DNA of 64,000 nt from Candidatus Saccharimonadota bacterium (lineage in GTDB: Bacteria > Patescibacteriota > Saccharimonadia > Saccharimonadales > Saccharimonadaceae). Numbering within the stretch: position 1 is the first letter of the stretch; every line of letters starts with the position of its first letter. Shown here piece by piece: positions 25,938-34,735 of this stretch. The notes under the pieces are model-generated. The model did no database searches. It saw only the letters and a list, made by a program, of their open reading frames with translations, and was not told where the DNA came from. The stretch lies in NCBI GenBank assembly GCA_905372785.1, contig CAJPQG010000001.1:1-64000 (forward strand), written 5' to 3'. Both the position numbers and the translations under genes were made by a program.

Positions 25938-28130
25938 TTACCGTGCTCCGAACAGCTTCTCGAAGACAGTTGGCGCTGGGGCGCCTGGTACATTGCTGCC
26001 GTTGCCCTCTGCTTCCTTGGTGGTGTCACTCGCTTTTTGGGCATTATTTGGGTTCGGGCTTACCTGCTCTGCAAACACAAGCAAACGCTTATCTGCGGTA
26101 CCAAGCGGCACACATGAGATGAGGGTAATCATTGGTTTGTCGTGTCCGATCTGAACAGAGTTAACCTCGTTTGGCATTACCACTTGCATTTTAGTGATCG
26201 TGTAGGTGTAGCGAGTCTTGTTGTAGTTGACATAAATAACGTCGCCTTCCTTAAGCTTCTCGTTTTGAGCAAAGATAAACTTGTAATTACCCGGCGCAAA
26301 GGCATCGTTACTTGAGTGCCCAGACACAACAAAGTTACCGGCCTGTCCTGGTAGCGCATTAGCGCCTGGAATTGCAAAACGTGCCACGCCAGATTCCATG
26401 GCCTTCATTTGCGCATTGTGATCTGTGTTAGTGTCCATGTTGATTGGCGCTTCCACATTAATCTTTGGAATAATGAGCTTGGTGGCTGGGTCTGTCACAG
26501 TTGTGTTGGTGCTTGGGTCAGCAATAATATTTTGCGGATCGATATTTCCAGGGCTAACATAGGCGGCCACGGTACCAAAAATCACGCGGTTGTATTGCAA
26601 GAATCCAAATACCATCAGCACGATAACAGCTGCGGCGATTGGCAAGAAGTGGCGCGAGCGGCGAATCTTAATGGCCTGTTTCGCGATGTTGTCGCGGATA
26701 TTTTTGCGGATTTCAGCCAAATCGCGGCTTTTCTGCAATGCTTCTTTGTCGTATGGGCTAATTGCCGCTTCGTCTGCTTTGTCGGCTGCTGCTTCATTCT
26801 GCTTGGCTAGTGCCTGAGCTTGCGCTACATAATAACGCTGGTAATACTGCTGATAGTATCGCTGCCATGCGCTATGATACTGCTTCCACTGTTCTGCTGC
26901 ATCTTGCGTGACCATTTGTGAAGGTATTGCGCTGCTGGCATACGTTTTTTGTTGTCCGTTGTTGGGCTGTGGAGTAACGCCAGCTCGAGTAGTAGGACCA
27001 GTTGGGGTGCGGAATGTATTAGACTGTGGACGATTCACTGCAGTAATCGGTTGAGCGGTAGCCGGCTGAACAGATGGCCGCTTTGGTTGCTGCGACATCG
27101 TGCCTTGTTGTGGTTGCTGGATAGTGCTAGCACCACTGTTCTTTGCAGGGGGTGTGGTTGGTCGCTGTTGCCTTACCGCTTGGTTAGGTGACCACTGCGA
27201 CGCAGAAGGTTGAGGCTGGCTGGCCAGCTGTTGCGGCGTAGGAGCGGTAGCTTGCTGTGGCGGTATTGCTGTCTCTGACTGCCTTGGCTGCTGCGGCTTA
27301 GCTTGTTCGTGCGCTGGACGTTTTACGGCAGTAAAGAATGAAGCTGCTTTTTGCTGAAGTGAATCGGTAAACGATGGTGTTTTTGAGCGTGGCTCGTCAG
27401 CAACACCCAATAAGTCCTCTTGTGCGGCTCGTTTGGCTGCAGCCGATGATACATGAGCTGCTGGCACTGCTGGAGCTGGTTTTTCTGCTGCTGGTGTTGC
27501 AACAGAGGCGGCGCGACGAGCAGCTTCTGCTGCTTTCGCTGCTCGGTCTGCGGGTTGCGCGTCACCTGCTTGTGATAATGGCATTGGCTTTGCTGCGTGC
27601 GCTCGCTGTTGGCTTGCTTGTTGCTGTTTTGGTGACACGAGAAAATCAAGAAACGCTTCATTTGTGCGAGATGACTGAAAAGCACTACTGCTTTTTTTAG
27701 TAGTCACTGCTTGTGGCATGCGCGGTGCACGGTATTGCGCTGGATTAGCTGGAGTCGATTTTGTAGAAACAGGGATTGTTGTGGCTTGCTGCGTTGTTTT
27801 TGCTGCAGTGCCTGGTGCCACTGAAGGCATGCTAGGCAGCGTGCTTTTCTTTGCTGCTTGGTTGGCTGCGCCAGGCACGCGATACTGCGCTGAGCTGCTA
27901 GGCTGTGCTGCGACATGAGTCTGTGCTACAGGCTGCGCTGCAGGAGTGGATTGATTTCCCTCTCCTCGCTCACTAAAAATTCGATCTAATTGCCCACGGG
28001 CTGCATCTGCTGCGGCCTGCCTATCGTGTTGTCCACGCTGTGGCACGGCGGCACCTGCATCTCGTCCGGGCACATCTACGCTGCGAGCATTAGTATTGGG
28101 GGTGTGGTATGTAAAATCGTTTGGTTTCAT
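25938..28130 (-). CDS. Sortase with about 480-residue disordered N-terminal region
   Basis: 730 residues. Roughly the first 480 are Ala/Pro/Gln/Thr-rich low-complexity sequence with an Arg-rich start, predicted cytoplasmic. A membrane helix near residue 500 (FLPIAAAVIVLMVFGFLQY) leads to an extracellular sortase domain (about 540-700) with catalytic His605 (VVSGHSS), Cys673 (TLISC) and Arg682 (TADKRLLVF). It should cleave LPXTG-like signals and attach proteins to the wall; the LPRTG protein at 5904-7205 is an obvious client. AGGA lies upstream of the ATG, so the gene is leadered. An extension this long on a sortase is atypical. Confidence 0.9.
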   Translation of the reverse strand: MKPNDFTYHTPNTNARSVDVPGRDAGAAVPQRGQHDRQAAADAARGQLDRIFSERGEGNQSTPAAQPVAQTHVAAQPSSSAQYRVPGAANQAAKKSTLPSMPSVAPGTAAKTTQQATTIPVSTKSTPANPAQYRAPRMPQAVTTKKSSSAFQSSRTNEAFLDFLVSPKQQQASQQRAHAAKPMPLSQAGDAQPADRAAKAAEAARRAASVATPAAEKPAPAVPAAHVSSAAAKRAAQEDLLGVADEPRSKTPSFTDSLQQKAASFFTAVKRPAHEQAKPQQPRQSETAIPPQQATAPTPQQLASQPQPSASQWSPNQAVRQQRPTTPPAKNSGASTIQQPQQGTMSQQPKRPSVQPATAQPITAVNRPQSNTFRTPTGPTTRAGVTPQPNNGQQKTYASSAIPSQMVTQDAAEQWKQYHSAWQRYYQQYYQRYYVAQAQALAKQNEAAADKADEAAISPYDKEALQKSRDLAEIRKNIRDNIAKQAIKIRRSRHFLPIAAAVIVLMVFGFLQYNRVIFGTVAAYVSPGNIDPQNIIADPSTNTTVTDPATKLIIPKINVEAPINMDTNTDHNAQMKAMESGVARFAIPGANALPGQAGNFVVSGHSSNDAFAPGNYKFIFAQNEKLKEGDVIYVNYNKTRYTYTITKMQVVMPNEVNSVQIGHDKPMITLISCVPLGTADKRLLVFAEQVSPNPNNAQKASDTTKEAEGNGSNVPGAPAPTVFEKLFGAR

Positions 28131-28205
28131 GCTTGGCTTCCTACTCTATCTAGTATATAATAAATCCGTAAAGCTTACTACAGTTTTATCAATAGTGTGA
28201 TCTGC

Positions 28206-28292
28206 GCCGCGGTGGTGGAATTGGTAGACACGTTAGACTCAAAATCTGATGAGCGTATGCTCGTGCCGGTTCGAGTCCGGCCCGCGGTACCA
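28206..28292 (+). tRNA. tRNA-Leu (anticodon CAA)
   Basis: An 87-nt tRNA with a long variable arm (class II). Acceptor GCCGCGG pairs with CCGCGGT (one G-U), anticodon loop CTCAAAA (CAA, reads UUG), T arm GGTTCGAGTCC, discriminator A and encoded CCA. A terminator follows at 28373. Confidence 0.96.
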
Positions 28293-28372
28293 CACACAGA
28301 AAGCTAGCAGAAGCAGACGAATATAGCTAACACTAGATTGATTATTAAATTTACTAGCGATTGAATAATAAC

Positions 28373-28399
28373 CCCCGCTCTATCATGTGCGGGGTTTTT
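28373..28399 (+). terminator. Terminator after tRNA-Leu
   Basis: Stem CCCCGC/GCGGGG followed by TTTTT. The preceding 80 bp after the tRNA show no other feature. Confidence 0.75.
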
Positions 28400-28455
28400 C
28401 TATAGGGTTCCACTGCAAAAAGCCGGGCATGGCGCTTCGGCGCGGGTGCATGTTA

Positions 28456-29256
28456 CTACACACTAGCAAGTAAACCTGCGGCTGTATTGTGGAATCGCTC
28501 TTCGTCGCTGCTAGCCCAGGCCTGATATGCGGCAACTACACCAGGAGTTGTTCCCTTCCAGATATTCATAGGGGTGTCCCATGGTTGTGATACTACTTTG
28601 CCAGCGTGAGCTACCATGATATGTTCAGCATGAAATACGACTAGTGTAGCTGGATATATTGCAGTAAATTTATGAAGCGTTTCCACTACAAGGCCAAGTG
28701 GCATGGCAAACGTTAACACTTTGGGGTAATAAAGTTGGCGAAAAATTTTTTGTAGCTGCGCAAACGAACATATGAGCGTCGTGCTTGGGCGCGAGATGAA
28801 GCTGCTGATATCTTGCATCAGCAAATCGATACTATCGCGGGCAATAATAAGTGGCGATGTAGCTGCAAGAGCGCTGCGTGTAATGGCTACTGCGGTTTCA
28901 CTATTTTTACCAAAATCTCCTGCTAAAAGTGTGACAGTGCTCCAGCTGTTTGCTGCTTGCAAGTCTGTGGCAGCTTCTGCGCTAATGCTACCTGCTGGCG
29001 TTGTAGCTAAGAAACGCGTTTCGGAGACGGTGCGTGGAATAGTGCGCTGCAGGCTATCTGGCAGCAACACACGGATTTCCCCTGCTCCGGCGGCGGTAGC
29101 GGCTTCAAAACTACTCGTCACGCCAAAAAAATGTAGCCCCGCGCCACCAATAATAACAAGCCTACCTGCCCGGCTCGCTTGCTGTGGCCGGTTCCACTCG
29201 ACATCGGGAAAGGCGGGCTGCTTGCTAGTTTGTTTGAGCCAGTAATCGTGTTTCAT
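28456..29256 (-). CDS. Diverged NAD(P)H-hydrate dehydratase-like (ribokinase fold) protein
   Basis: 266 residues resembling the C-terminal half of YjeF/NnrD, the ADP- or ATP-dependent NAD(P)HX dehydratase that repairs damaged NADH. RAGRLVIIGGAGLHFFG matches the opening of the family, FEAATAAGAGEIRVLLP the conserved Ala/Gly helix, and VTLLAGDFGKN the substrate loop. The catalytic GTGDVLAG motif appears only as GTTPGVVAAY, without the Asp, so activity is doubtful. It overlaps xth by 4 bp (ATGA). It could be a paralog with a new role. Moderate confidence in family, low in function. Confidence 0.65.
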   Translation of the reverse strand: MKHDYWLKQTSKQPAFPDVEWNRPQQASRAGRLVIIGGAGLHFFGVTSSFEAATAAGAGEIRVLLPDSLQRTIPRTVSETRFLATTPAGSISAEAATDLQAANSWSTVTLLAGDFGKNSETAVAITRSALAATSPLIIARDSIDLLMQDISSFISRPSTTLICSFAQLQKIFRQLYYPKVLTFAMPLGLVVETLHKFTAIYPATLVVFHAEHIMVAHAGKVVSQPWDTPMNIWKGTTPGVVAAYQAWASSDEERFHNTAAGLLASV

Positions 29257-30080
29257 GAGGGTGTTGCACTAGTAGCAAGTTCTACCATTACTGGGCAGTG
29301 GTCACTTCCCATTTGCTGCGGTAAGATGGCTGCTGCGGTAATGCGCGGCACTAGTTGTGAGCTCGCAAGCCAATAATCTATCCGCCAGCCAACATTTCGT
29401 TCGCGGGCTTTTCCCCAGTGGCTCCACCAACTGTAGTGTCCATTTCCTGAGGTAAACAAGCGGAAGGTATCGTGAAAGCCGGCTGCTACCATGGCATCAA
29501 ATCCAGCACGCTCCTCTTTGGTGAAGCCGTGTTTTTTGACGTTCTCCTTTGGCCTAGCTAAGTCGTCTTCAGTGTGAGCAACGTTTAGGTCACCACAGAA
29601 AAGTACTGGTTTGGCTGCGCCGTATAGTCCTTGTTGTAGGCCACAGACATAGGCTAAAAATGCTGGATCCCACTGCTGCTGGCGCAAGGCAAGGCGGCTT
29701 AAATCGCCTTTGCTATTAGGGGTGTAGACGGTAACTACCCAAACATCAGCGAACTCGGCAGCGATCACTCGACCCTCTTCTGCTGGCGCACCGTATGCAT
29801 CACTGGCTAGCTGGAATTTTTCTATAAGTTCTTCTGGCAGCCCATCTCGGTAGCGGAGTGGCTGCTGCTTGCTTAATATGGCTGTTCCGGCATACCCCGG
29901 CTTGCGAGCGCTGTGGTAGTGAGCGTGATAGCCAGGAAACTCAGCCGTAATTTGCTCGGGCGTCGCTTTTATTTCTTGCAGGCACAGTACGTCTGGATCG
30001 TATTGCTGCATAAACGATTGTAGCTCGCCCTTGCGCAAGACAGCCCGAATGCCATTAACGTTCCAAGAGTATAATTTCAT
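29253..30080 (-). CDS. xth: Exodeoxyribonuclease III (AP endonuclease)
   Basis: A 275-residue EEP-family nuclease of base excision repair: 3'-5' exonuclease and AP endonuclease. MKLYSWNVNGIRA, LCLQEIKATPEQ (metal-binding Glu), FCGDLNVAHTEDDLARP, WWSHWGKARERNVGWRIDYW and the terminal GSDHCPV (catalytic His) are all intact. The start at 30080 is 2 bp after the smpB stop (30083), so it is coupled to smpB and, through a 4-bp overlap, to the downstream gene. Confidence 0.96.
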   Translation of the reverse strand: MKLYSWNVNGIRAVLRKGELQSFMQQYDPDVLCLQEIKATPEQITAEFPGYHAHYHSARKPGYAGTAILSKQQPLRYRDGLPEELIEKFQLASDAYGAPAEEGRVIAAEFADVWVVTVYTPNSKGDLSRLALRQQQWDPAFLAYVCGLQQGLYGAAKPVLFCGDLNVAHTEDDLARPKENVKKHGFTKEERAGFDAMVAAGFHDTFRLFTSGNGHYSWWSHWGKARERNVGWRIDYWLASSQLVPRITAAAILPQQMGSDHCPVMVELATSATPS

Positions 30081-30082
30081 AA

Positions 30083-30574
30083 TTAGCGCCACTCCTTCAT
30101 GCTGCGTTGAGCCTCGCGCTCGCTGTCGCGGCGCTTGATGGTTTCACGTTTGTCATAACGTTTTTTACCCTTACCAAGGGCGATGACTAGCTTGATATAT
30201 TTACCTGCGGTGATGAGCCGGAGTGGCACGATGCTTGTTCCCTTGCCGGCTGCGGCTTCAAGCGCCAGAATTTCTTTTTTGTGTGCAAGCAGTTTACGCG
30301 GCCGCGTATCAATAGTGCGAGCTGCCTGCTGGCCTCGTTCGGTTACTTTCAGGCTGAAGCTTGCATTGTTAAGCCACAGTTCGCCGCCTCGAATCGTGAC
30401 AAAGGCGCCACGCAGATGTACATGATTATCACGAGCGGCGCGCACTTCCATGCCGGTAAGCGCAATGCCAGTTTTCAGCTCATCTTTCAATTCGTAATCA
30501 AACCGTGCTCGCCGGTTGACGACGGTTTTGGGCGTGTGGTGCTTAGCTGAATTACGTGATGCTTTTTTGGCCAT
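30083..30574 (-). CDS. smpB: SsrA-binding protein SmpB
   Basis: A 163-residue tmRNA-binding protein for trans-translation. RRARFDYELKDELKTGIALTG, EVRAARDNHVHLRGAFV and the basic C-terminal tail are typical. The frame is open far upstream, but MAKKASRNSAK at 30574 is the family start; TGG-TATACT (30584-30589) lies 9 nt before it without a Shine-Dalgarno site. Its presence implies a tmRNA in the genome; none was recognised in this window. Confidence 0.95.
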   Translation of the reverse strand: MAKKASRNSAKHHTPKTVVNRRARFDYELKDELKTGIALTGMEVRAARDNHVHLRGAFVTIRGGELWLNNASFSLKVTERGQQAARTIDTRPRKLLAHKKEILALEAAAGKGTSIVPLRLITAGKYIKLVIALGKGKKRYDKRETIKRRDSEREAQRSMKEWR

Positions 30575-30602
30575 ATATACCGTAGTATACCATGTTTTGT
30601 GT

Positions 30603-31727
30603 TTAGCGGCCGCTATGCTCGTGAATGATGGTAAATAGCCGCTTGGCCGAGGCGCTCCAAGAGAAGCGACGCGACTGCATAATGCTGCGGCTGGCAAGTG
30701 TTTTAAAGACCATTTCGCTTTCGAGCATTTGAATTTTTGCGGCAATATCAGCCGGCAAGCGTGGGTCGAAATATAGTGCCGCGTTGCCAGCGACTTCTTT
30801 AAAAATTGGTATATTACTACAAAGCACGGGCACGCCAAGCGCCTGTGCTTCGGCTATCGGCACACCATATCCTTCGGTGAGGCTAGCCGAAATTAACGCC
30901 CCATGTCGCAAGAGGTGGATATAGTCGGCATCGCTTACGCCATTGTGAAAAATAAGTTGCGCTCCAAGTTTATCACTGCCACGTGCATCACGGAAAATTG
31001 CCTCGCACCGCTCTTTCTCGGCAGGACGAATGCGACTTAAGAAATGCACTGTGTAGTGTTTTGGCAAAAAGGCTGCCGCCCGCACAATGTTCTCGACATT
31101 TTTATATGGCATGAACGACCCCATGTAAATAATATGATGTGCTTTCTCTGGCGTAAATGCCGAGGGTCTTCCCTGGCCTAGTTGCATCATTTCTGGTGCA
31201 GCAGCGTTGTATACAACATCGATTTCCCCGGCGTACAATCCAGCTGTACGCACCTGATTGGCTGTTTCTTTAGATACCACTACGAGGCTATTTGCGCCAC
31301 GCAGGAGCTGCTTTTGCGGCCAATACGATAGGTGATATAGTCGCCACAGTGCTCGCACTGGCCACGAAAGGTTGCGTGGCGGTTGTGGGTAAGTGTAATA
31401 AATAAGGTCGTGTACCGTTAGGATAAGTTTAAATTTTTTGCCAAAGCTACCAATGGTTTGCATTGGTGAAAATACGATATCGGGCTGGTAGGTGTTTAGT
31501 AGCAGCGCTGACAGTGGCTCTTTTGGGCTGGTAGGCGGATGAAAATAAATGGGCTGTACATTGAGCGGCAGAAAGCGTCGTTGGCCATCGTCATGAATTA
31601 ACGCCGACAGTGTGTCGCCAGCTTGGCTACAAAGTGGCGCCAAACCCTGCAGTAATTCAGCAGAAAACCGACTAATACCATCGTGGTGGTCGGTGCGAAT
31701 ATAGCGAGCATCAAAAATGATATGCAT
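30603..31727 (-). CDS. Glycosyltransferase family 4 (GT-B)
   Basis: 374 residues from MHIIFDARYI. N-terminal acceptor domain, then the GT4 C-terminal domain with YMGSFMPYKNVENIV, the HNGVSDADYIHLLRHGALISASLTEGYGVP region and the E-x7-E donor motif (EGYGVPIAEA). It probably adds a sugar to a lipid or polysaccharide on the cytoplasmic face. TGC-TATACT (31735-31740) is 7 nt before the ATG, so the mRNA should be leaderless. It ends 28 bp before the smpB start. The acceptor is unknown. Confidence 0.9.
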   Translation of the reverse strand: MHIIFDARYIRTDHHDGISRFSAELLQGLAPLCSQAGDTLSALIHDDGQRRFLPLNVQPIYFHPPTSPKEPLSALLLNTYQPDIVFSPMQTIGSFGKKFKLILTVHDLIYYTYPQPPRNLSWPVRALWRLYHLSYWPQKQLLRGANSLVVVSKETANQVRTAGLYAGEIDVVYNAAAPEMMQLGQGRPSAFTPEKAHHIIYMGSFMPYKNVENIVRAAAFLPKHYTVHFLSRIRPAEKERCEAIFRDARGSDKLGAQLIFHNGVSDADYIHLLRHGALISASLTEGYGVPIAEAQALGVPVLCSNIPIFKEVAGNAALYFDPRLPADIAAKIQMLESEMVFKTLASRSIMQSRRFSWSASAKRLFTIIHEHSGR

Positions 31728-31875
31728 TAGCCCCAGTATAGCATAAATTGGGGTGACAGATAACCACCGGCCAGCCAAAGGAAAGCCCCAGGTGGCGTAA
31801 TCAGCGTAGCTACAAAAGTAGCTCGCGATCACGCCAGCCTGGGGTGTGCACTTGCCACGCGTATAAGAGGCAAAA

Positions 31876-32337
31876 TTACCACAACTGGTTATCGGGCCTA
31901 GCCCTGCGCTCGGGTTCTGCTTGGTTCCTTTTCCATTCATCTATTTCTCGTTTAACCCGCCAGGGTTTAGAGGTGAGATATACCGTTGAAAGGGCCATTA
32001 ACATACCGACCGGAACTACGCCAAAGAGCCCAATAATGTAAACTGCCTGCTGAGATGCAAGCTGATCCATGTGGCCACTAAAATACACACCAAATATTCC
32101 CGGAAATAGCTGCCCAATGATTGAATCTTCAATGTAGGGACCCGTATTTCCAAGATCTACAACAAGGAACATAAAGATGAACCCGAGAATATCGATAATG
32201 ATAGCTACCGCTACCTGTTTCGGCTTCCGTTTATGCTTGTTCTTGATCTTTTCGACAAGCTCTGGTGGTGGCTTAGCTGCATCCCAATTGGGTGTATAGT
32301 GCCGTTTGGGGTGTTTTCCATCATGATGTGGAGACAT
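31876..32337 (-). CDS. Small two-helix membrane protein, unknown
   Basis: 153 residues from MSPHHDGKHPK. A basic N-terminus with PELVEKIKNKHKRKPKQ precedes two membrane helices (about 46-66 and 103-125), and the C-terminus is charged (WRVKREIDEWKRN). AGAGGA lies upstream of the ATG at 32337. TGG-TATAGT near 32436-32441 would give a leader of about 95 nt. It is divergent from the glycosyltransferase at 32509. I do not recognise the family. Confidence 0.75.
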   Translation of the reverse strand: MSPHHDGKHPKRHYTPNWDAAKPPPELVEKIKNKHKRKPKQVAVAIIIDILGFIFMFLVVDLGNTGPYIEDSIIGQLFPGIFGVYFSGHMDQLASQQAVYIIGLFGVVPVGMLMALSTVYLTSKPWRVKREIDEWKRNQAEPERRARPDNQLW

Positions 32338-32508
32338 AGCTGTTTCCTCTCTTGGGCGGACAATGTACAAATTGTGGATCTCGTCAAATAGCACGGTGGT
32401 ATTACCGATATGTAACAAGCGTCCACTGGCCTTACTATACCATACGCCGCTATAAAAAGCAGTGATGTTTTGCGCAATTGGCCTATGCATGGTACAATAA
32501 CCCCACGT

Positions 32509-33666
32509 ATGAAAATATTGATTCCTTCGGACTTGCATTGGCCTACTATTAATGGAGTGGCTACTTTTAGCCGCACCTTGGCAAGAGGGCTTGCAACCCG
32601 TGGCCACGAGGTGGTCGTTATTGCGCCAAGCCAAACCGGCAACCCATATCAAGAGGTCGACGGTAATTATACAATTTACCGCACTCGCTCGGTTCCCTTC
32701 CCGTTCTATCAGAACTTCCGTATTTCGTTGACGCCGCAGCGCGAAGTAAAGCGTGTAATTGATGAATTTCAGCCAGATGTGATTCATATTCAAATGTTGA
32801 TGTGGATTGGTCAGGCTGCCATGCGGTATGGCAATAAATACGGTATCCCTATTGTAAGTACGAACCATGCCATGCCAGAAAACTTGATGGACAATTTGCG
32901 ATTGCTGGCACCGGTGGCTAAACCGATTAATTACATGCTGAAACAGTACGGTAAGCGGTTCCACGCTAAGGCTGATTTAGTGACGATGCCAACGCAATCT
33001 GCGATTGATATGTTTAATATTTCAATGCCAAAGCCAATGCGAGCGATTAGCAACGGGGTTAATCTATCAGATTTTACTCCTGGCCAGGCGCCGCCGGAGC
33101 TATACGAGAAGTTCGATATACCAGTGGACAAGCCGATTGTTACTTATGTTGGGCGGCTAGATGTTGAAAAGCATTTGTGGGTGCTAATGGATGCCTTTTT
33201 GCAGCTGTCGCACCAAACTGATGCGCACCTACTGATTGTTGGTAGTGGTGGCGACCTTGAGAACTTGCAGCTGATGGCTGAGCGGTATGGTATTTTGCCA
33301 AAGGTAACCTTTACTGGCCGCGTTAGCGACGAAGAAATCCAGCAGTTACACCGCGTTGGTACGGTGTTTGCTATGCCATCTCCGGCAGAGCTACAGAGTA
33401 TTGCAACGCTAGAGGCTATGGCCAGCGGTAAGCCTGTTGTGGCAGTTGATGCTGGTGCGTTGCGCGAGTTGTGTCAAGATGGACGCAACGGTGTACTTTG
33501 CCCTGAAGACGATGTAGACGCTGTGGCGGCGGGGCTGCGCAAGATTTTATTAGATGATTCACTGCGCGAGCGTATGTCTCAAGAAAGCTTGGCAATTGCA
33601 AAAACGCACGACATTGAACACACGCTTGATCAATTTGAGGCGCTATATAAAGAAGTTATGGTGTAA
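32509..33666 (+). CDS. Glycosyltransferase family 4, diacylglycerol glucosyltransferase/PimB-like
   Basis: 385 residues. MKILIPSDLHWPTINGVATF, then TNHAMPENL and VSTPTQSA-like segments, resemble GT4 enzymes that glycosylate membrane lipids. The C-terminal domain has TYVGRLDVEKHLWVLMDAF, VGSGGDLENL and the donor-binding PSPAELQSIATLEAMASGKP (E-x7-E). TGG-TACAAT (32493-32498) lies 10 nt before the ATG. A terminator follows at 33691. The lipid acceptor is inferred. Confidence 0.9.
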   Translation: MKILIPSDLHWPTINGVATFSRTLARGLATRGHEVVVIAPSQTGNPYQEVDGNYTIYRTRSVPFPFYQNFRISLTPQREVKRVIDEFQPDVIHIQMLMWIGQAAMRYGNKYGIPIVSTNHAMPENLMDNLRLLAPVAKPINYMLKQYGKRFHAKADLVTMPTQSAIDMFNISMPKPMRAISNGVNLSDFTPGQAPPELYEKFDIPVDKPIVTYVGRLDVEKHLWVLMDAFLQLSHQTDAHLLIVGSGGDLENLQLMAERYGILPKVTFTGRVSDEEIQQLHRVGTVFAMPSPAELQSIATLEAMASGKPVVAVDAGALRELCQDGRNGVLCPEDDVDAVAAGLRKILLDDSLRERMSQESLAIAKTHDIEHTLDQFEALYKEVMV

Positions 33667-33690
33667 GGTCCGCCCCATACACTCAAATAA

Positions 33691-33723
33691 AACCCCATAA
33701 GTTTGTACACCTATGGGGTTTTG
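33691..33723 (+). terminator. Terminator of the GT4 gene
   Basis: Perfect 9-bp stem AACCCCATA/TATGGGGTT followed by TTGTTTGG; it lies between convergent genes and may act on both. Confidence 0.78.
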
Positions 33724-33743
33724 TTTGGCGAGGGGATATTTTA

Positions 33744-34658
33744 CTATTTTTTGGTATAGATAAACGTGGCTATTGCAGACGCTACTGCTTGTGGCGTTTC
33801 ATAGTGAGTAAGATGGCCCACGCTCGGTATAGTTGTCATCTCGCTATGCGGAAAGAGTTCAGCCACATACGAGATATCTGCCAGGTGGGTAATTTCATCT
33901 TTTTGCCCCGCGATCAGGAGAGTTGGCGCAGAGATATAGGGTGCCCATTGCCCCACGGTTTCGCTAATCGATGCAGCAAAAGCCTCGCGCACTACTCTGG
34001 GCGATGCAAACGAGCTAAAGTGCCGGCGGTGCTCGCTGCGCACCAGTCGCCGAGTGCCGCGGTCTCGAGTTTTAGTCATCATAAGTGAGGTAGCGTCGAC
34101 TACGAGTCGGCTTCGCAGCCATGGTAATGCCAACGGTTTTGGCAGCACGTTGCCGACTTCATAATAACTTTGTGCGAACCATGTGCCTAGCCGGTTTGGG
34201 CCATCGAGTGCGCTTGTCGCAATGGGGTTAATGAGGACTAATTTGCCAAGTAGCTCTGGGAATTTTGCAGCAAAGTGTGCCGCGATGATGCTGCCAAAAG
34301 AGTGTCCAGCGATTGTGTAACTCGTCGGTTCTGAAGCGGTTTCCTGGGCGATGTACTGTATAAAATCAGCGAGCGTTTGGCTATAATGACGTACTGAGTG
34401 CGGCTGGTCTTTCGGAAACGGCGTCGATTCACCAAAACCAGGTAGTTCCAGTAAAAAAATAGTTGGCTCGGCTTGATTTGGCCTATTCACAGAGGTGAGC
34501 AAGCGCTGACTTTCCCGTAGCAGCTCATCAGCAATGAACCTTAGTCCATCGAGCGTGCCACGAAATCCATGCACAAAAATAACGACTGGCCCGCGCGGGT
34601 CACCGATTTGAGCATAGCGCACCGCGCCGTGCGCTGCTGGAAAAGTGTGTAGTTCCAT
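33744..34658 (-). CDS. Alpha/beta hydrolase
   Basis: A 304-residue alpha/beta-hydrolase-fold protein. VIFVHGFRGTLDG forms the oxyanion region, TIAGHSFGSIIA the nucleophile elbow, an acidic residue in AGQKDEITH is the likely Asp, and VGHLTHYE gives the His. No signal peptide, so probably a cytosolic esterase or C-C hydrolase. TGC-TATACT (34665-34670) lies 6 nt before the ATG at 34658 without a Shine-Dalgarno site. The frame is open to 34694, but that start would overlap the divergent promoter. Confidence 0.88.
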   Translation of the reverse strand: MELHTFPAAHGAVRYAQIGDPRGPVVIFVHGFRGTLDGLRFIADELLRESQRLLTSVNRPNQAEPTIFLLELPGFGESTPFPKDQPHSVRHYSQTLADFIQYIAQETASEPTSYTIAGHSFGSIIAAHFAAKFPELLGKLVLINPIATSALDGPNRLGTWFAQSYYEVGNVLPKPLALPWLRSRLVVDATSLMMTKTRDRGTRRLVRSEHRRHFSSFASPRVVREAFAASISETVGQWAPYISAPTLLIAGQKDEITHLADISYVAELFPHSEMTTIPSVGHLTHYETPQAVASAIATFIYTKK

Positions 34659-34735
34659 GCTGGCAGTATAGCAAAAAGATGCCCGGCTGCTCAATTATAA
34701 TCACTGCTGCCCTGTGCTACAATGAAGCACAGAAT

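Noticed and set aside
30575..30838. N-terminal extension of smpB
   Set aside because: It would overlap the GT4 gene; the family start and a close -10 element support 30574.
32338..32964. Long N-terminal extension of the 31876 membrane protein
   Set aside because: The upstream frame overlaps the start of the divergent glycosyltransferase; a Shine-Dalgarno site supports the start at 32337.
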